NCBI RefSeq assembly: GCF_900637665.1
Contig: NZ_LR134386.1
Coordinates: 1,542,501 to 1,606,500, forward strand
DNA from: Chryseobacterium nakagawai
GTDB taxonomy: Bacteria; Bacteroidota; Bacteroidia; Flavobacteriales; Weeksellaceae
Reading direction: 5' to 3'
Length of the DNA stretch: 64,000 bases
In this document: one piece after another, positions 9,243 through 17,349 of the stretch
How the letters are laid out: every line of letters begins with the position of its first letter
How positions within the stretch are numbered: the first letter of the stretch is position 1
Position numbers and translations under genes: made by a program
The notes under the pieces: model-generated
Told to the model about the DNA's origin: nothing
The model's database searches: none
What the model saw: only the letters and a program-made list of their open reading frames with translations

Positions 9243-9276
9243 ACGAATATCTTTGTATGATAATGGACGAATATTT
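9243..9276 (+). promoter_or_regulatory. Paired ACGAATAT motifs upstream of the sensor kinase
   Basis: ACGAATAT occurs at 9243-9250 and again at 9267-9274 (24-bp step). The same core is found twice more in the 12.17-12.43 kb operators, where the step is 21 bp. Suggests that the LytTR regulator at 11389 also controls its own kinase gene; weaker than the 12-kb sites because the spacing differs. Confidence 0.4.
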
Positions 9277-9441
9277 AAATTAAAGTTTATCTCTAAGCTT
9301 AATTTTAATTTATATATTGCGCTCCGATTTATATAATATGGAAAATACTTAACGAAAATTTAAAGAAAAAAGAAATCGGAGGAGATATAAGCTCCCAAAT
9401 GCTAATTTTTGTGTCCGAAATACAATTCTTTCTTTTATTTT

Positions 9442-11382
9442 ATGTCTAAAACTAAACTAATAACGGTAACCACATTTCTATTTTTAATTTTTTCAAGCTC
9501 TTATGGTCAGGATAGAACTATTGATTCTTTGAAGAAGGTTTTGCAGAATTCGAGAATTCATGATACAACCAAGCTGATGGGGATTGCTACTATCATGGAC
9601 CAAATACCGGCTAATGATAAAAGAGTACAGATCTTGAATGAGATGATGGGAAAATTGGCTTCGAAAAATTTAAAAAGTACAAACTCGCAGGATTTACATG
9701 TAAAATACACCAAATATCAGGCTGCTTATTATTCCAATCTAGCAGGACAATGTACCTTAAAAAGAGATGTAGTAGGAGCTGTGTCTAATATGGATAAAAG
9801 TATGTCATTGTTTAAATCCGTAGGAGCCTATGACGAAATGAATTATCTGATGGTGAATAAAGGGATCTTTTATTCTCATATTAATGATAAGGAAAGAGCT
9901 GTACAGTGTTTGTTTACCGCACTAAGGTATTTTGAGAAAAATCCGGAGGAAAATTCGGATGGAATTTCCTATGTAAATAATACATTGGCAACCCTGTATG
10001 GAGACCAGAAAATGTATGATAAAGCCATTGCTTACTCGAAAAAAACCATTGATTATTTTAATTCCAAGAAAAAGCTGGCTGGAGAAGATGAATACCGGTT
10101 GAGTGAAGCATTGGTCAACTGCGGGACCTTCTACCTATCTTCAAAGAGATATGAAGAAGCTCTCAGTTATTTTAATAAAGCACTTTCTTATTTCAGGAAG
10201 GTGAAAAATGAGGCTTTTACCGGGATATGTCTGGGCAAAATTGCACAGGTAAAAATGGCGGAAGGAAAATACGAGGAAGCCGAATTCTTTCTGAAAGAAG
10301 CTCTTAAAAATAATGATGACGAACTATCAAAAGCCAATACTTATATCAATTTAGGAGATTTATATTACCGGAAAAAAGAACTGAATAAATCAGAATCCTT
10401 TTTGTCAGAAGGCTTTCATATAAGTAAGAAAATCAAGAATTTACAGCTTCAGGAGAACGCTTCAGATTTGCTGCTGAAAGTACTCAAAGAAAATAATAAC
10501 TTCAAGAAAGCGCTGGAAATATATGAATTTCAGGCTAAGTTAAATGATTCCAGTAATATGGAAGCTTCAAAAAATGCATTAGCACAACAACAACTCAAAT
10601 ATAATTTTGAAAAAAAACAATTAAATGCCGAAAAGAAAGCGGCAGTTAAAAACAACTGGCTGATTGCGCTTTCAGGAGTCTTACTATTAGTAGTATTGGG
10701 CGGATATTTTTACTACCGAAATAACAAACAGAAGCAAAAAATTACGGTTCTTGAAAAAGACAGAATAAAACAAAAACTTTTGCTATCTCAAATGAATCCA
10801 CATTTTATTTTCAATTCGATAGATAACATTCAGAGCCTTATTATGAACGGGAAAGAAACTGTTGCGATATCCTATTTGAATAGTTTTTCAAAATTAACAA
10901 GGCAAATTCTGGAAAATTCTAATGAGAATTATATCTCGCTGAAAGAATAAATTGATATGGTTGAAAATTACTTATCCATACAGCAGCTTCTTTATAATAA
11001 TAGGTTTAATTATAGCATCAATATGGTAAATATATCCGATACAGAATCCTATTTTATACCTCCAATGCTCACACAGCCGTTTATAGAAAATGCCATTAAA
11101 CATGGAATTAGAAATAAAGATGAGAAGGGAGTAATTGAAATTGTTTTTTCTTTCGATCAGGAGAAATTAATTTTTAAAATAGCTGATAATGGGTTAGGGT
11201 TTAATGATGAGAAAAAACAGTCTGGGCATAAATCAATGGCTATGAAAATAACCAAAGAAAGATTACTGAACTATACCCAGAATAAAGATTTTGAAGTCAT
11301 CTCAGAAAATAAAGTTGATGCAGAAGGAAACATAAAAGGAGCCAAGATTATATTTGAAATACCCTACATTCACGAAAACTAA
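9442..11382 (+). pseudogene. LytS-type TPR sensor histidine kinase, split by one in-frame stop codon
   Basis: An ATG at 9442 begins a signal peptide ending SSSYGQ; a longer TTG start at 9409 would add residues across a likely promoter. Five or more TPR units fill about residues 30-380, with a transmembrane helix at about 404-423. The His_kinase (PF06580) H-box QMNPHFIFNSIDNIQSLI has His454. At 10948 the codon is TAA where homologues have Glu in the motif that here reads LKE-stop-IDMVENYLSIQQ. Frame is unchanged and the domain resumes at once, with PPMLTQPFIENAIKHG and the ATP-binding lid ADNGLGF. Expected product is 646 residues; the stop gives 502 + 141. The regulator gene follows 6 bp downstream. 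A point nonsense mutation, read-through, split expression from ATG 10957 or a base-call error are all possible. Confidence 0.82.
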
Positions 11383-11388
11383 TACACC

Positions 11389-12144
11389 ATGTTAAGAGCC
11401 ATTGTCATTGATGATAATCAGGAAATCAGAAAGAAAAACTGTACTTTAATTAAAGCCAATTGTCCTAATATTACAATAATCGGACAGGCAGATTCTGTAG
11501 AATCCGGAATTGAAATAATCAGACAGCTATCACCTGATATTGTTTTCCTGGATATTGAAATGCCAGACGGTACCGGTTTCGACTTGCTTCAAAAGCTAAG
11601 TCCCATTACCTTTAAAACAATCTTCATTACAGGGTATGAAGACTTTGCCATAAAAGCCTTCCGCTTTTCCGCTATTGACTATTTATTAAAGCCATTAAAT
11701 GCCGGTGAATTGGTGGAAGCCGTAAAAAAAGCTGAAGAGCTATTGAGTAAAGAAATTTTTGATATAAAACTCAATAATTTATTTGCCAATCTTGAACGTC
11801 CGAAGAATCTTCAGAATTTAATTCTGAAAACTTCAGATAAGATCTATTCCGTTAATATCCAGGATATTGTCAACTGTGAGTCGGATAAAAACTATACTAC
11901 TTTTTACTTTATTAATGCACCTAAACTGGTGGTTTCTACCAATTTAAAAGAATATGAAAGCCTATTGACACCCTTTAATTTCTTTAGAACGCACCAATCG
12001 CATTTAATCAATATGGCCTATTTTGATCACTATATAAAAACAGATGGCGGGAATACCGTTGTGATGAAAAACAAGGTGGCCATTCCGCTTTCGGTACGAA
12101 AAAAAGAAGACTTTCTTCTTTTGCTGCAAAACCTTCAGGTTTAA
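11389..12144 (+). CDS. LytTR-family response regulator
   Basis: 251 residues. The receiver domain (1-120) has the acidic pair at D8/D9, phospho-acceptor Asp55 in VFLDIEMPDG, and Lys101 in LLKPL. A LytTR DNA-binding domain fills about 140-250, with characteristic IVNCESDKNYTTFYF and FFRTHQSHLINMAYF. It follows the broken kinase gene by 6 bp and is its cognate partner. LytTR proteins bind two direct repeats about 21 bp apart. Two such sites lie 30 bp and 250 bp downstream of this gene, pointing to the secreted-protein gene at 12514 as a target. The regulator itself is intact even though its kinase is interrupted. Confidence 0.92.
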   Translation: MLRAIVIDDNQEIRKKNCTLIKANCPNITIIGQADSVESGIEIIRQLSPDIVFLDIEMPDGTGFDLLQKLSPITFKTIFITGYEDFAIKAFRFSAIDYLLKPLNAGELVEAVKKAEELLSKEIFDIKLNNLFANLERPKNLQNLILKTSDKIYSVNIQDIVNCESDKNYTTFYFINAPKLVVSTNLKEYESLLTPFNFFRTHQSHLINMAYFDHYIKTDGGNTVVMKNKVAIPLSVRKKEDFLLLLQNLQV

Positions 12145-12174
12145 TTATTTTGAACAGATTTATTTAAAAAACCA

Positions 12175-12243
12175 ACGAATTTCCTCTCAATTCCGGCAAA
12201 TGTTCATTTGTCGGAATTATCATGATGTTTTATCCTATTATTG
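12175..12243 (+). promoter_or_regulatory. LytTR-type operator/promoter, copy 1
   Basis: ACGAATTTCCTC at 12175 and the degenerate second half GCAAATGTTCATT at 12196 are exactly 21 bp apart, the spacing of LytTR direct repeats. About 27 bp further lies TATTATTG (12236-12243), one mismatch from the phylum's TAnnTTTG element. There is no clear -33 element, as expected for an activator-dependent promoter. No gene follows before the terminator at 12331. Confidence 0.55.
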
Positions 12244-12249
12244 CATTGT

Positions 12250-12368
12250 AAAGATGGAAAAATAACAAGTATAGGATCATAGATCTTTAATTGTAAAGTT
12301 CCTAAGAAAAATACAAAAACTAATAACCTTATCCCAGGCTCTGATTTTACGGAGTTTGGGATTTTTCT
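12250..12368 (+). ncRNA. Candidate ~120-nt small RNA under LytTR control
   Basis: Inferred from promoter copy 1 ending at 12243 and a terminator ending near 12368. The stretch between has no plausible coding frame (an ATG at 12254 stops after three codons). It could instead be the relic of a duplicated promoter region whose gene was lost. No RNA family recognised. Confidence 0.3.
12331..12368 (+). terminator. Rho-independent terminator between the two LytTR-type promoters
   Basis: ATCCCAGGCTC pairs with GAGTTTGGGAT (11 bp with two G-U pairs) around a 10-nt loop, followed by TTTTCTTT. It would end read-through from the regulator operon or a short RNA from promoter copy 1. Confidence 0.75.
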
Positions 12369-12391
12369 TTATAAATAATTTCAGAAGCCGA

Positions 12392-12460
12392 ACGAATTTC
12401 CTCCAAATCCCTACGAATATTCATTCATTAAAATTATGATTTTCTTTTGATTTATCATTG
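12392..12460 (+). promoter_or_regulatory. LytTR-type operator/promoter, copy 2, for the secreted protein gene
   Basis: ACGAATTTCCTC at 12392 and ACGAATATTCATT at 12413 are 21 bp apart, and TATCATTG (12453-12460) lies 27 bp further. The module repeats copy 1 over about 80 bp, including the shared ATTGCATTGTAA just after the promoter element. Transcription would start near 12467, about 47 nt before the ATG at 12514. Confidence 0.6.
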
Positions 12461-12513
12461 CATTGTAATTCTATTAAAGGATAGTTTATCAGTATAATAA
12501 AAAACAATATCAT

Positions 12514-13614
12514 ATGAAAAAACAAACTTTACTGTTTGGGTTGTTGCTATTATCGTTTAGTAATACCAATGCTCAGCTACTCAACAAAATTATGAATGCA
12601 AAAACTCAGGTGTCTCAAGCATCGAAGGTAGTAGAAAAAGGAGCCGAAATTGTCAAAAGAGACAAAAACAAAAAGGGAAGCAGTTCAGCGGGGTTAAAAT
12701 TAGATTGGAGTACTTTCAAGCAGACTCCGGCTGTTACTTTCAACTCCCTTCTTTATGGAACTACTGCAGGAACAATTGATAGCTATACAGCCACTTTTAT
12801 CCCTAATAAAACAGTAGACGGAAGAACGGTAAGTCCAATCACTGATCAGGCAGAATATTTAAAAATTAAGGTATATAAAAATAATCAATACATGAATTAT
12901 TTTGAATATTCCGGGGATCAGGTTTTTGATGATGGTAAGAAAACGAAATTCAATGCACCGAGCAGCCGCTACAAACGTGATGATGAATTTGTGGGAAGAT
13001 CTGAATCGTTTATAACACAATGGGGACCAGGAAATTACAGGTTAGATTTTTATGCCGGTGATAAAATGTTTTATTCATTTGATTTTGAATTGGTTAAGTT
13101 AACGAATAACGACCCTTATGCAGCTATCAATGAAATGTATGTGACGCGTGGTCCATGGAATAATTTTGCCTACATAAATTATGCTGATACAGGAAATCTG
13201 GTGTTTGGATATTATATCACTCACGAAGAGTTTCAGCCCAATCCTGCGAACAATAGAAAAACCAACAAAAGCGTAAAATGGTCTGTAAAAATGTTTAAAG
13301 ACAATAAATTGTATGCGCAGAATTATGGGAATGGTCCAAGTACGGCTCAGGTAGAGCAGGGGAAATGGAACGATGTCTCTTGTGCCTTCAAACTCATTGA
13401 TAAACCTGGTGAAGTTAAATTTTCGAGCCTTACGGACGGTGCTTACAAAATTGAACTTTCAGTAGAAGGAGAAAATAAGCCTAGAGTATACAATTTTACT
13501 GTTAAAGATAAAAGAATCGTTCAGATTCCGGAGCAGGATAGAAGCAAAAATACTGATCCAACCAGATTAATTGAAGGATGGAATGACTTCTTTTGGTTAA
13601 AATTGGAAAAATAA
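12514..13614 (+). CDS. Secreted protein of unknown function, likely LytTR target
   Basis: 366 residues with a clear signal peptide (LLFGLLLLSFSNTNAQ, cleavage near 21). A short helical, lysine-rich section follows (residues 25-55: KVVEKGAEIVKRDKNKKG). The rest is rich in aromatic residues and beta-strand-like (VYKNNQYMNYFEYSG, YRLDFYAGDKMFYSFDFEL), consistent with two beta-sandwich domains. There is no T9SS C-terminal domain and no lipobox. I do not recognise the family. The only functional clue is the LytTR-type operator directly upstream, which ties it to the adjacent two-component system. Confidence 0.72.
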   Translation: MKKQTLLFGLLLLSFSNTNAQLLNKIMNAKTQVSQASKVVEKGAEIVKRDKNKKGSSSAGLKLDWSTFKQTPAVTFNSLLYGTTAGTIDSYTATFIPNKTVDGRTVSPITDQAEYLKIKVYKNNQYMNYFEYSGDQVFDDGKKTKFNAPSSRYKRDDEFVGRSESFITQWGPGNYRLDFYAGDKMFYSFDFELVKLTNNDPYAAINEMYVTRGPWNNFAYINYADTGNLVFGYYITHEEFQPNPANNRKTNKSVKWSVKMFKDNKLYAQNYGNGPSTAQVEQGKWNDVSCAFKLIDKPGEVKFSSLTDGAYKIELSVEGENKPRVYNFTVKDKRIVQIPEQDRSKNTDPTRLIEGWNDFFWLKLEK

Positions 13615-13747
13615 TCACTTTTTCCATTAGTATCTTATGGAGTAAAAGTAACATCAGATAATAAACTCAGAGAATGAGTGCTGACTGCATTTATATGAGT
13701 TATAAAAAATTACATTTGAAAAAGTTCATACAGAATTAAATTAAAAA

Positions 13748-13948
13748 ATGGATACATTATCAATAATAGATATGATATTAATGTTTTTAGTATTTGCAAA
13801 TACAGCTTGGATTGGGATACTTTATGTGTTATCACAAAGCATAGTTGGAGAAACTAAAATTTCAAAGAAGGTAGGAACAACAAATGATAAAACAAATGAA
13901 CGCCTTGAAAAAAGAAAATTAATTTCGAATAAATTATTAAAGAACTGA
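13748..13948 (+). CDS. Small single-pass membrane protein, unknown
   Basis: 66 residues. One hydrophobic helix at about 5-30 (MILMFLVFANTAWIGILYVL) is followed by a charged tail rich in Lys, Glu and Asn. No recognised family. The ATG follows a poly-A stretch typical of start regions here, and a strong terminator (14026) closes the unit. May be a membrane micro-protein; coding status rests on composition and isolation. Confidence 0.45.
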   Translation: MDTLSIIDMILMFLVFANTAWIGILYVLSQSIVGETKISKKVGTTNDKTNERLEKRKLISNKLLKN

Positions 13949-14025
13949 TCTGAGATGAGGAGAATAGGCTGCGTAGGATGACTAATATTTTACACAGTAA
14001 TAAGACATTTTTTAATAAGGTAAAG

Positions 14026-14056
14026 TCCTTCTGAAAATTTTCAGAAGGATTTTTTA
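14026..14056 (+). terminator. Rho-independent terminator
   Basis: Perfect palindrome with arms TCCTTCTGAAAA and TTTTCAGAAGGA, followed by TTTTTT. Confidence 0.9.
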
Positions 14057-14109
14057 TGGATATGGAGTCTTTGGTTTTTATGTGGTTAAACCAGCCATTA
14101 ATATTTTAC

Positions 14110-14117
14110 TATATTTG
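14110..14117 (+). promoter_or_regulatory. TAnnTTTG promoter element (TATATTTG)
   Basis: Exact match to the Bacteroidota -7 consensus, ahead of the small exported protein gene. It overlaps the GTG at 14117, so translation must begin downstream of that codon. Confidence 0.5.
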
Positions 14118-14122
14118 TGTCC

Positions 14123-14494
14123 GTGGAAAGATGGATTATAGGGAAACAAACTGATTTATTGCATTATATAAAAATAGCGGGTCTGTTTTTAATGCTATCC
14201 CTTTTGTTTATTCATAAAGCAGATTATAGTAGATTCTCCACCACGGTTTTAAATATTTTTCAAACCAACTCCAATCAGAAATGTAACAAGATTTATCTTG
14301 AAGAAAATAATAAAACTCCAATAAAATGCAATAGCAATTATTGTTCAAATTTCTCACCCTTTTTTACAGCTTCTTTTCCTTCTTTTGGATTTGAAAAATT
14401 TATAGGTAAAGGAATTGGTGACCGATTCTTTTTGTATGATGATCCGCCCTATTGTTTGTTTTTTAACTCTATCTGGATTCCCCCTAAAATTTAA
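14123..14494 (+). CDS. Small exported/membrane-anchored protein
   Basis: About 123 residues from the GTG at 14123; TTG 14157 or ATG 14192 are alternative starts. The GTG at 14117 lies on a promoter element and is unlikely. One hydrophobic stretch (IAGLFLMLSLLFI) acts as a signal or anchor. The rest has four cysteines (NQKCNK, PIKCNSNYCSNF, PPYCLF) and ends NSIWIPPKI. That SIWxPPK-type ending is seen in small Bacteroidota proteins encoded ahead of metal-transport or TonB-receptor genes; the match is from memory. Followed 150 bp later by a DoxX gene. Confidence 0.5.
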   Translation: MERWIIGKQTDLLHYIKIAGLFLMLSLLFIHKADYSRFSTTVLNIFQTNSNQKCNKIYLEENNKTPIKCNSNYCSNFSPFFTASFPSFGFEKFIGKGIGDRFFLYDDPPYCLFFNSIWIPPKI

Positions 14495-14645
14495 CTTAAT
14501 CGTAAGGTGCAATTAATAAGGATCTTACATTGTAAAATTTTTCCGGACAATACAACAATTATATCATTCAGGATTACATGATTCACTAAGATTCATGGGG
14601 TAAACCTTTGACTATGAATAGGTAATCAAAAAAAGAATTTAAAAA

Positions 14646-15137
14646 ATGAAAAAAATAATATCAAGCTTCGAAAAAAAAAGCAACAACATTTACATTATAT
14701 GCAGGATTTTAATAGGCCTGTTCTTCTTTATTGCAGGATTTAATAAATTGTTTCACCCTATATTTCAGGGGTATATGTTCAATACTATCAGCAGTATAGG
14801 ATTTCCTTTCCCTCAGTTTACTGCCCATTTTACGGCTTTTTGTGAATGTATATTCGGTTTATTCTTAATGCTGGGTTTTTGGACACGAATAAGTTCTGTG
14901 TTTTTAATCATTATCATCCTGGTTGCTTTGTTTACCCACGATCTGAATTCAATTCCTAGGGATCTGAATCCTATTAAACCAGAAACAGGAATGTATGAAA
15001 TGGACCCCTTTACATGGCTGAGTTACTTCCTTTATCTACCTCAGACATTATACCTGATGTTTTTGACTCTATTTCTGTTTCAAGGGTGTACAGGATTGGG
15101 GATTGACACTTTGAGGAAGAAAATTCATAACAAGTAA
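14646..15137 (+). CDS. DoxX family membrane protein
   Basis: 163 residues with four predicted transmembrane helices (about 16-36, 58-78, 85-105 and 128-150). The N-terminal helix has the DoxX-type ICRILIGLFFFIAGFNKLFHP, and helices 2-3 contain CECIFGLFLMLGFWTRISS. DoxX proteins are small quinone/redox-linked or MauE-like membrane proteins of mostly unknown physiology. It stands alone between two intergenic regions and is followed by a terminator-like hairpin at 15153. Confidence 0.8.
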   Translation: MKKIISSFEKKSNNIYIICRILIGLFFFIAGFNKLFHPIFQGYMFNTISSIGFPFPQFTAHFTAFCECIFGLFLMLGFWTRISSVFLIIIILVALFTHDLNSIPRDLNPIKPETGMYEMDPFTWLSYFLYLPQTLYLMFLTLFLFQGCTGLGIDTLRKKIHNK

Positions 15138-15152
15138 GTAAATATTCATTGA

Positions 15153-15184
15153 AAAGAGGCTGTCTCAAAAGGGCAGTCTTTTTT
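15153..15184 (+). terminator. Likely terminator after doxX
   Basis: AAAGA/TCTTT and CTG/CAG pairs with a small bulge around a CAAAAGGG loop, followed by TTTTTT. Confidence 0.5.
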
Positions 15185-15334
15185 ATACCTGTAGTGAATG
15201 CAGCGGCAAAGATTGTTGATAATAGTAAGAAAGGGTTGATTTTATGTTTGAAATTTTGAGACTAAATAAACATAAAGAATTGCAATGCTAGGGCTTAATT
15301 TGTTTTTACAATTATGCATTGCTTAAAAATAATG

Positions 15335-15383
15335 AAAAAGTTATTCTGAAAAAATAAACCATTAAAGTTCAGAATAACTTTTT
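15335..15383. terminator. Bidirectional hairpin terminator
   Basis: Perfect 16-bp arms (AAAAAGTTATTCTGAA and TTCAGAATAACTTTTT) around a 17-nt A-rich loop. It lies at the 3' end of the minus-strand gene at 15424. Confidence 0.75.
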
Positions 15384-15423
15384 AAACTCGCACAATTGCG
15401 GAGGTTCTGTTCTTTTCATAGCT

Positions 15424-15669
15424 TTATTTTTCATCTCTATTCATTCCAAACATGGAATCAATCATTTTATTAGCTACTTCCCAAGCGTCTTTAAAGCTGT
15501 CTATTATTTCATTCCAACCTCCCACAAGGTCGTCTTTGATTAATAGTTCAAACCATCCTTGCTGAGTCGCATCTTCATTGTTTTGTTTTTGCGTCTCAAT
15601 GTAACTTTTGGCATGTTCTACCAAATTACTTTGGTTCAGCTCTTCTTGATTGGTGTTTTCTGAATTCAT
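15424..15669 (-). CDS. Small acidic protein, unknown
   Basis: 81 residues, strongly acidic and predicted helical, with no signal peptide or membrane segment. The N-terminal half is Asn/Gln/Glu-rich and the C-terminal half is amphipathic (WNEIIDSFKDAWEVANKMID). I recognise no family. It is flanked on both sides by intergenic DNA and has its own terminator, supporting a real single-gene unit. Confidence 0.5.
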   Translation of the reverse strand: MNSENTNQEELNQSNLVEHAKSYIETQKQNNEDATQQGWFELLIKDDLVGGWNEIIDSFKDAWEVANKMIDSMFGMNRDEK

Positions 15670-15801
15670 GAGAGTATTATTTTAAAAGTTTATATCAAAG
15701 TTAGGGATATTTTGAAATATTTTTAAAATTATTATGATTAAATAACTAAATCCTACATTGGAAACCGATCCTGAATTTTTGTAAAAACAACTTTAAAAAT
15801 T

Positions 15802-15843
15802 AGACATAAAGTTTGTCGTATAAAGATTGGTTATGTCTTTTTA
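15802..15843. terminator. Hairpin with A-rich and T-rich flanks
   Basis: AGACATAA and TTATGTCT (8 bp) enclose a 21-nt loop; AAAAATT precedes and TTTTTAAG follows. It lies in the 310-bp gap between the minus-strand gene at 15424 and the peptide gene at 15981. The rest of that gap shows nothing I can support apart from presumed promoter DNA. Confidence 0.45.
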
Positions 15844-15980
15844 AGAAATGAATGAAATAAATTATGGTATTTGTAAATAATTTTATTATTGTTGATTTAA
15901 TTTATTAATTTGGGGGTGAAATTAAAGCGGAATCCGAAAAGCTTAGCCAAGAGTAGGAATTAAAACAAAAACTAATTATT

Positions 15981-16160
15981 ATGAAAAATCTAAAAAGAGT
16001 TTCAAGAGAAAACTTAAAAATTGTACAGGGAGGATATACACCAGAATGTGTAGCCAGTATGGAGTCTTTTGGATGTCAGTTAAATCCAGGGCCTGGTTTA
16101 ACATATATGTCTGTTCCGGGCTGCCCCAGCTCCGTTAAAAGATATTGTATATTATTTTAA
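15981..16160 (+). CDS. Double-glycine leader peptide, bacteriocin-like
   Basis: 59 residues, ATG 15981 to TAA 16158. The leader MKNLKRVSRENLKIVQGG matches the Bacteroidota double-glycine leader type (MKNLKKLSREQLK-x-x-x-GG) that peptidase-containing ABC transporters remove at Gly-Gly (residues 17-18). The 41-residue core starts YTPECVASMESFGC and has four cysteines (residues 23, 32, 48 and 56), enough for two disulfides, plus a Pro/Gly-rich middle (LNPGPGLTYMSVPGCP). No transporter, maturase or immunity gene is visible nearby, so export would rely on a system elsewhere. Antimicrobial or signalling roles are both possible. Confidence 0.75.
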   Translation: MKNLKRVSRENLKIVQGGYTPECVASMESFGCQLNPGPGLTYMSVPGCPSSVKRYCILF

Positions 16161-16173
16161 ATTTCTGTTATAA

Positions 16174-16374
16174 AAAAATACAGCTTCTATCGGGACTAGC
16201 AATAATATTATCTGGACAACCTCTGACTTAAGAACTTACAGTAGCGAAGGGAAATTAATTAAGACTTCCGAAGGGAAAGGCAGTTTGGTATTTATAAAGA
16301 ATTTGTCAAATGGAAGCTATTTTGTCAAAAACAGGGTTATTTATAGGGATACTACAGGATTATCAGTGGTTTAA
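16174..16374 (+). pseudogene. C-terminal remnant of a secreted protein
   Basis: Open from just after a TAA at 16171 to the TAA at 16372, with no ATG, GTG or TTG before the conserved-looking part. The translation (NIIWTTSDLRTYSSEGKL, then LVFIKNLSNGSYFVKNRV) resembles the end of T9SS-type C-terminal sorting domains, in which K-x-L-x-x-G-x-Y-F-V is typical. The 5' part of the gene is missing, so this is probably a decayed fragment. Confidence 0.45.
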
Positions 16375-16406
16375 TCAAGCAAACAGAAACATAATCTCAA
16401 AAAACG

Positions 16407-16877
16407 ATGCGAATACAATTAATATTTATGCTGATTTTTTTGCTTTCATGTGCAAAACAACCTGAAAAGAAAATAGAGAATGACAATTGGGAAAAATTAG
16501 AGGTTATCACTCTTTTTCAGAAAATTACAATTGAAAATCATTCTGATAGTTCGGAAGTTGAAAATATTATCTGGAATAAACAGATTTATAATATTCCTCC
16601 AAAATATATTATTGAAGACACTGTAAAAACAAAAATTTATCTTAGCAAAAATGAAAAAGACAGCTTAAAAAGTTGGATTAAATCTTCAATTCTTAAACCC
16701 AAATTTACTGCTTTAAATGCTTCTGATTATGTGGGAAATGTAGAATTAAAATACATTGACAGAAACACCACATTGAGTTGTAAATATTATTCTGTTGGAG
16801 AATGGGATAAAGTATCAGAAAATACAAAAAAAATTTATGACTTATTGAGCAGTAAAACAGAGTTATCCAAACAGTAA
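16407..16877 (+). CDS. Putative lipoprotein, unknown
   Basis: 156 residues. The signal peptide ends in a lipobox FLLSCAKQ (Cys15), so the protein is probably lipidated. The mature part is charged and mixed alpha/beta with no family I recognise. A single gene downstream of a decayed fragment and upstream of a gene-poor stretch; the start ATG follows an A-rich leader. Confidence 0.6.
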   Translation: MRIQLIFMLIFLLSCAKQPEKKIENDNWEKLEVITLFQKITIENHSDSSEVENIIWNKQIYNIPPKYIIEDTVKTKIYLSKNEKDSLKSWIKSSILKPKFTALNASDYVGNVELKYIDRNTTLSCKYYSVGEWDKVSENTKKIYDLLSSKTELSKQ

Positions 16878-17349
16878 AAACCCTTTCAATTCAGAAGAGG
16901 AGAGTTTATACTGTACTACGAGATAATAAAAAGAGAAACTTTGTTTGCTAAGGAGATAGAAAACAAAAGAGTAGGTGACATAGTGGAATATAAAAAATCA
17001 GCTACCCATTTAACCACCCATAAAATCAAAAACCTCTGAAATCTAAGATTTCAGAGGTTTTTTGTACCCATAAACGAAGAGATATCGAAACATTTAGTGG
17101 AAGATTTGGAAAGAATCGTAGAATTAAATAATCCTTTAATGTGACCAAGACTAGCGTATCTTCAAACACTTTTATCAATGATTTGCTACGTTTGAGGCAA
17201 ATTAAACAAGAATTATATTGCAATAGTAAGTCTTTATTTGGCTGTGCTTTTCTCTATATTAATTGAAAATAAAATAGAGGTATTTGGTATGAGAGTTAGA
17301 AAATTTTTGACTTCCAAATAAAAAGTAAATAATTATTGTGATAACAGAT
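16878..17349. other. Gene-poor stretch with a terminator and no supported gene
   Basis: Apart from the hairpin at 17029 this 470-bp stretch holds only short open frames. One (17141-17269, GTG start) reads TKTSVSSNTFINDLLRLRQI and might be an old gene fragment, but nothing identifies it. Confidence 0.4.
17029..17064. terminator. Strong bidirectional terminator
   Basis: Perfect 15-bp arms AAAACCTCTGAAATC and GATTTCAGAGGTTTT with a 3-nt loop, then TT. Confidence 0.85.

Noticed and set aside
17141-17269. 42-codon frame after the 17029 terminator
   Set aside because: Might be an old gene fragment, but there is no family match or promoter.
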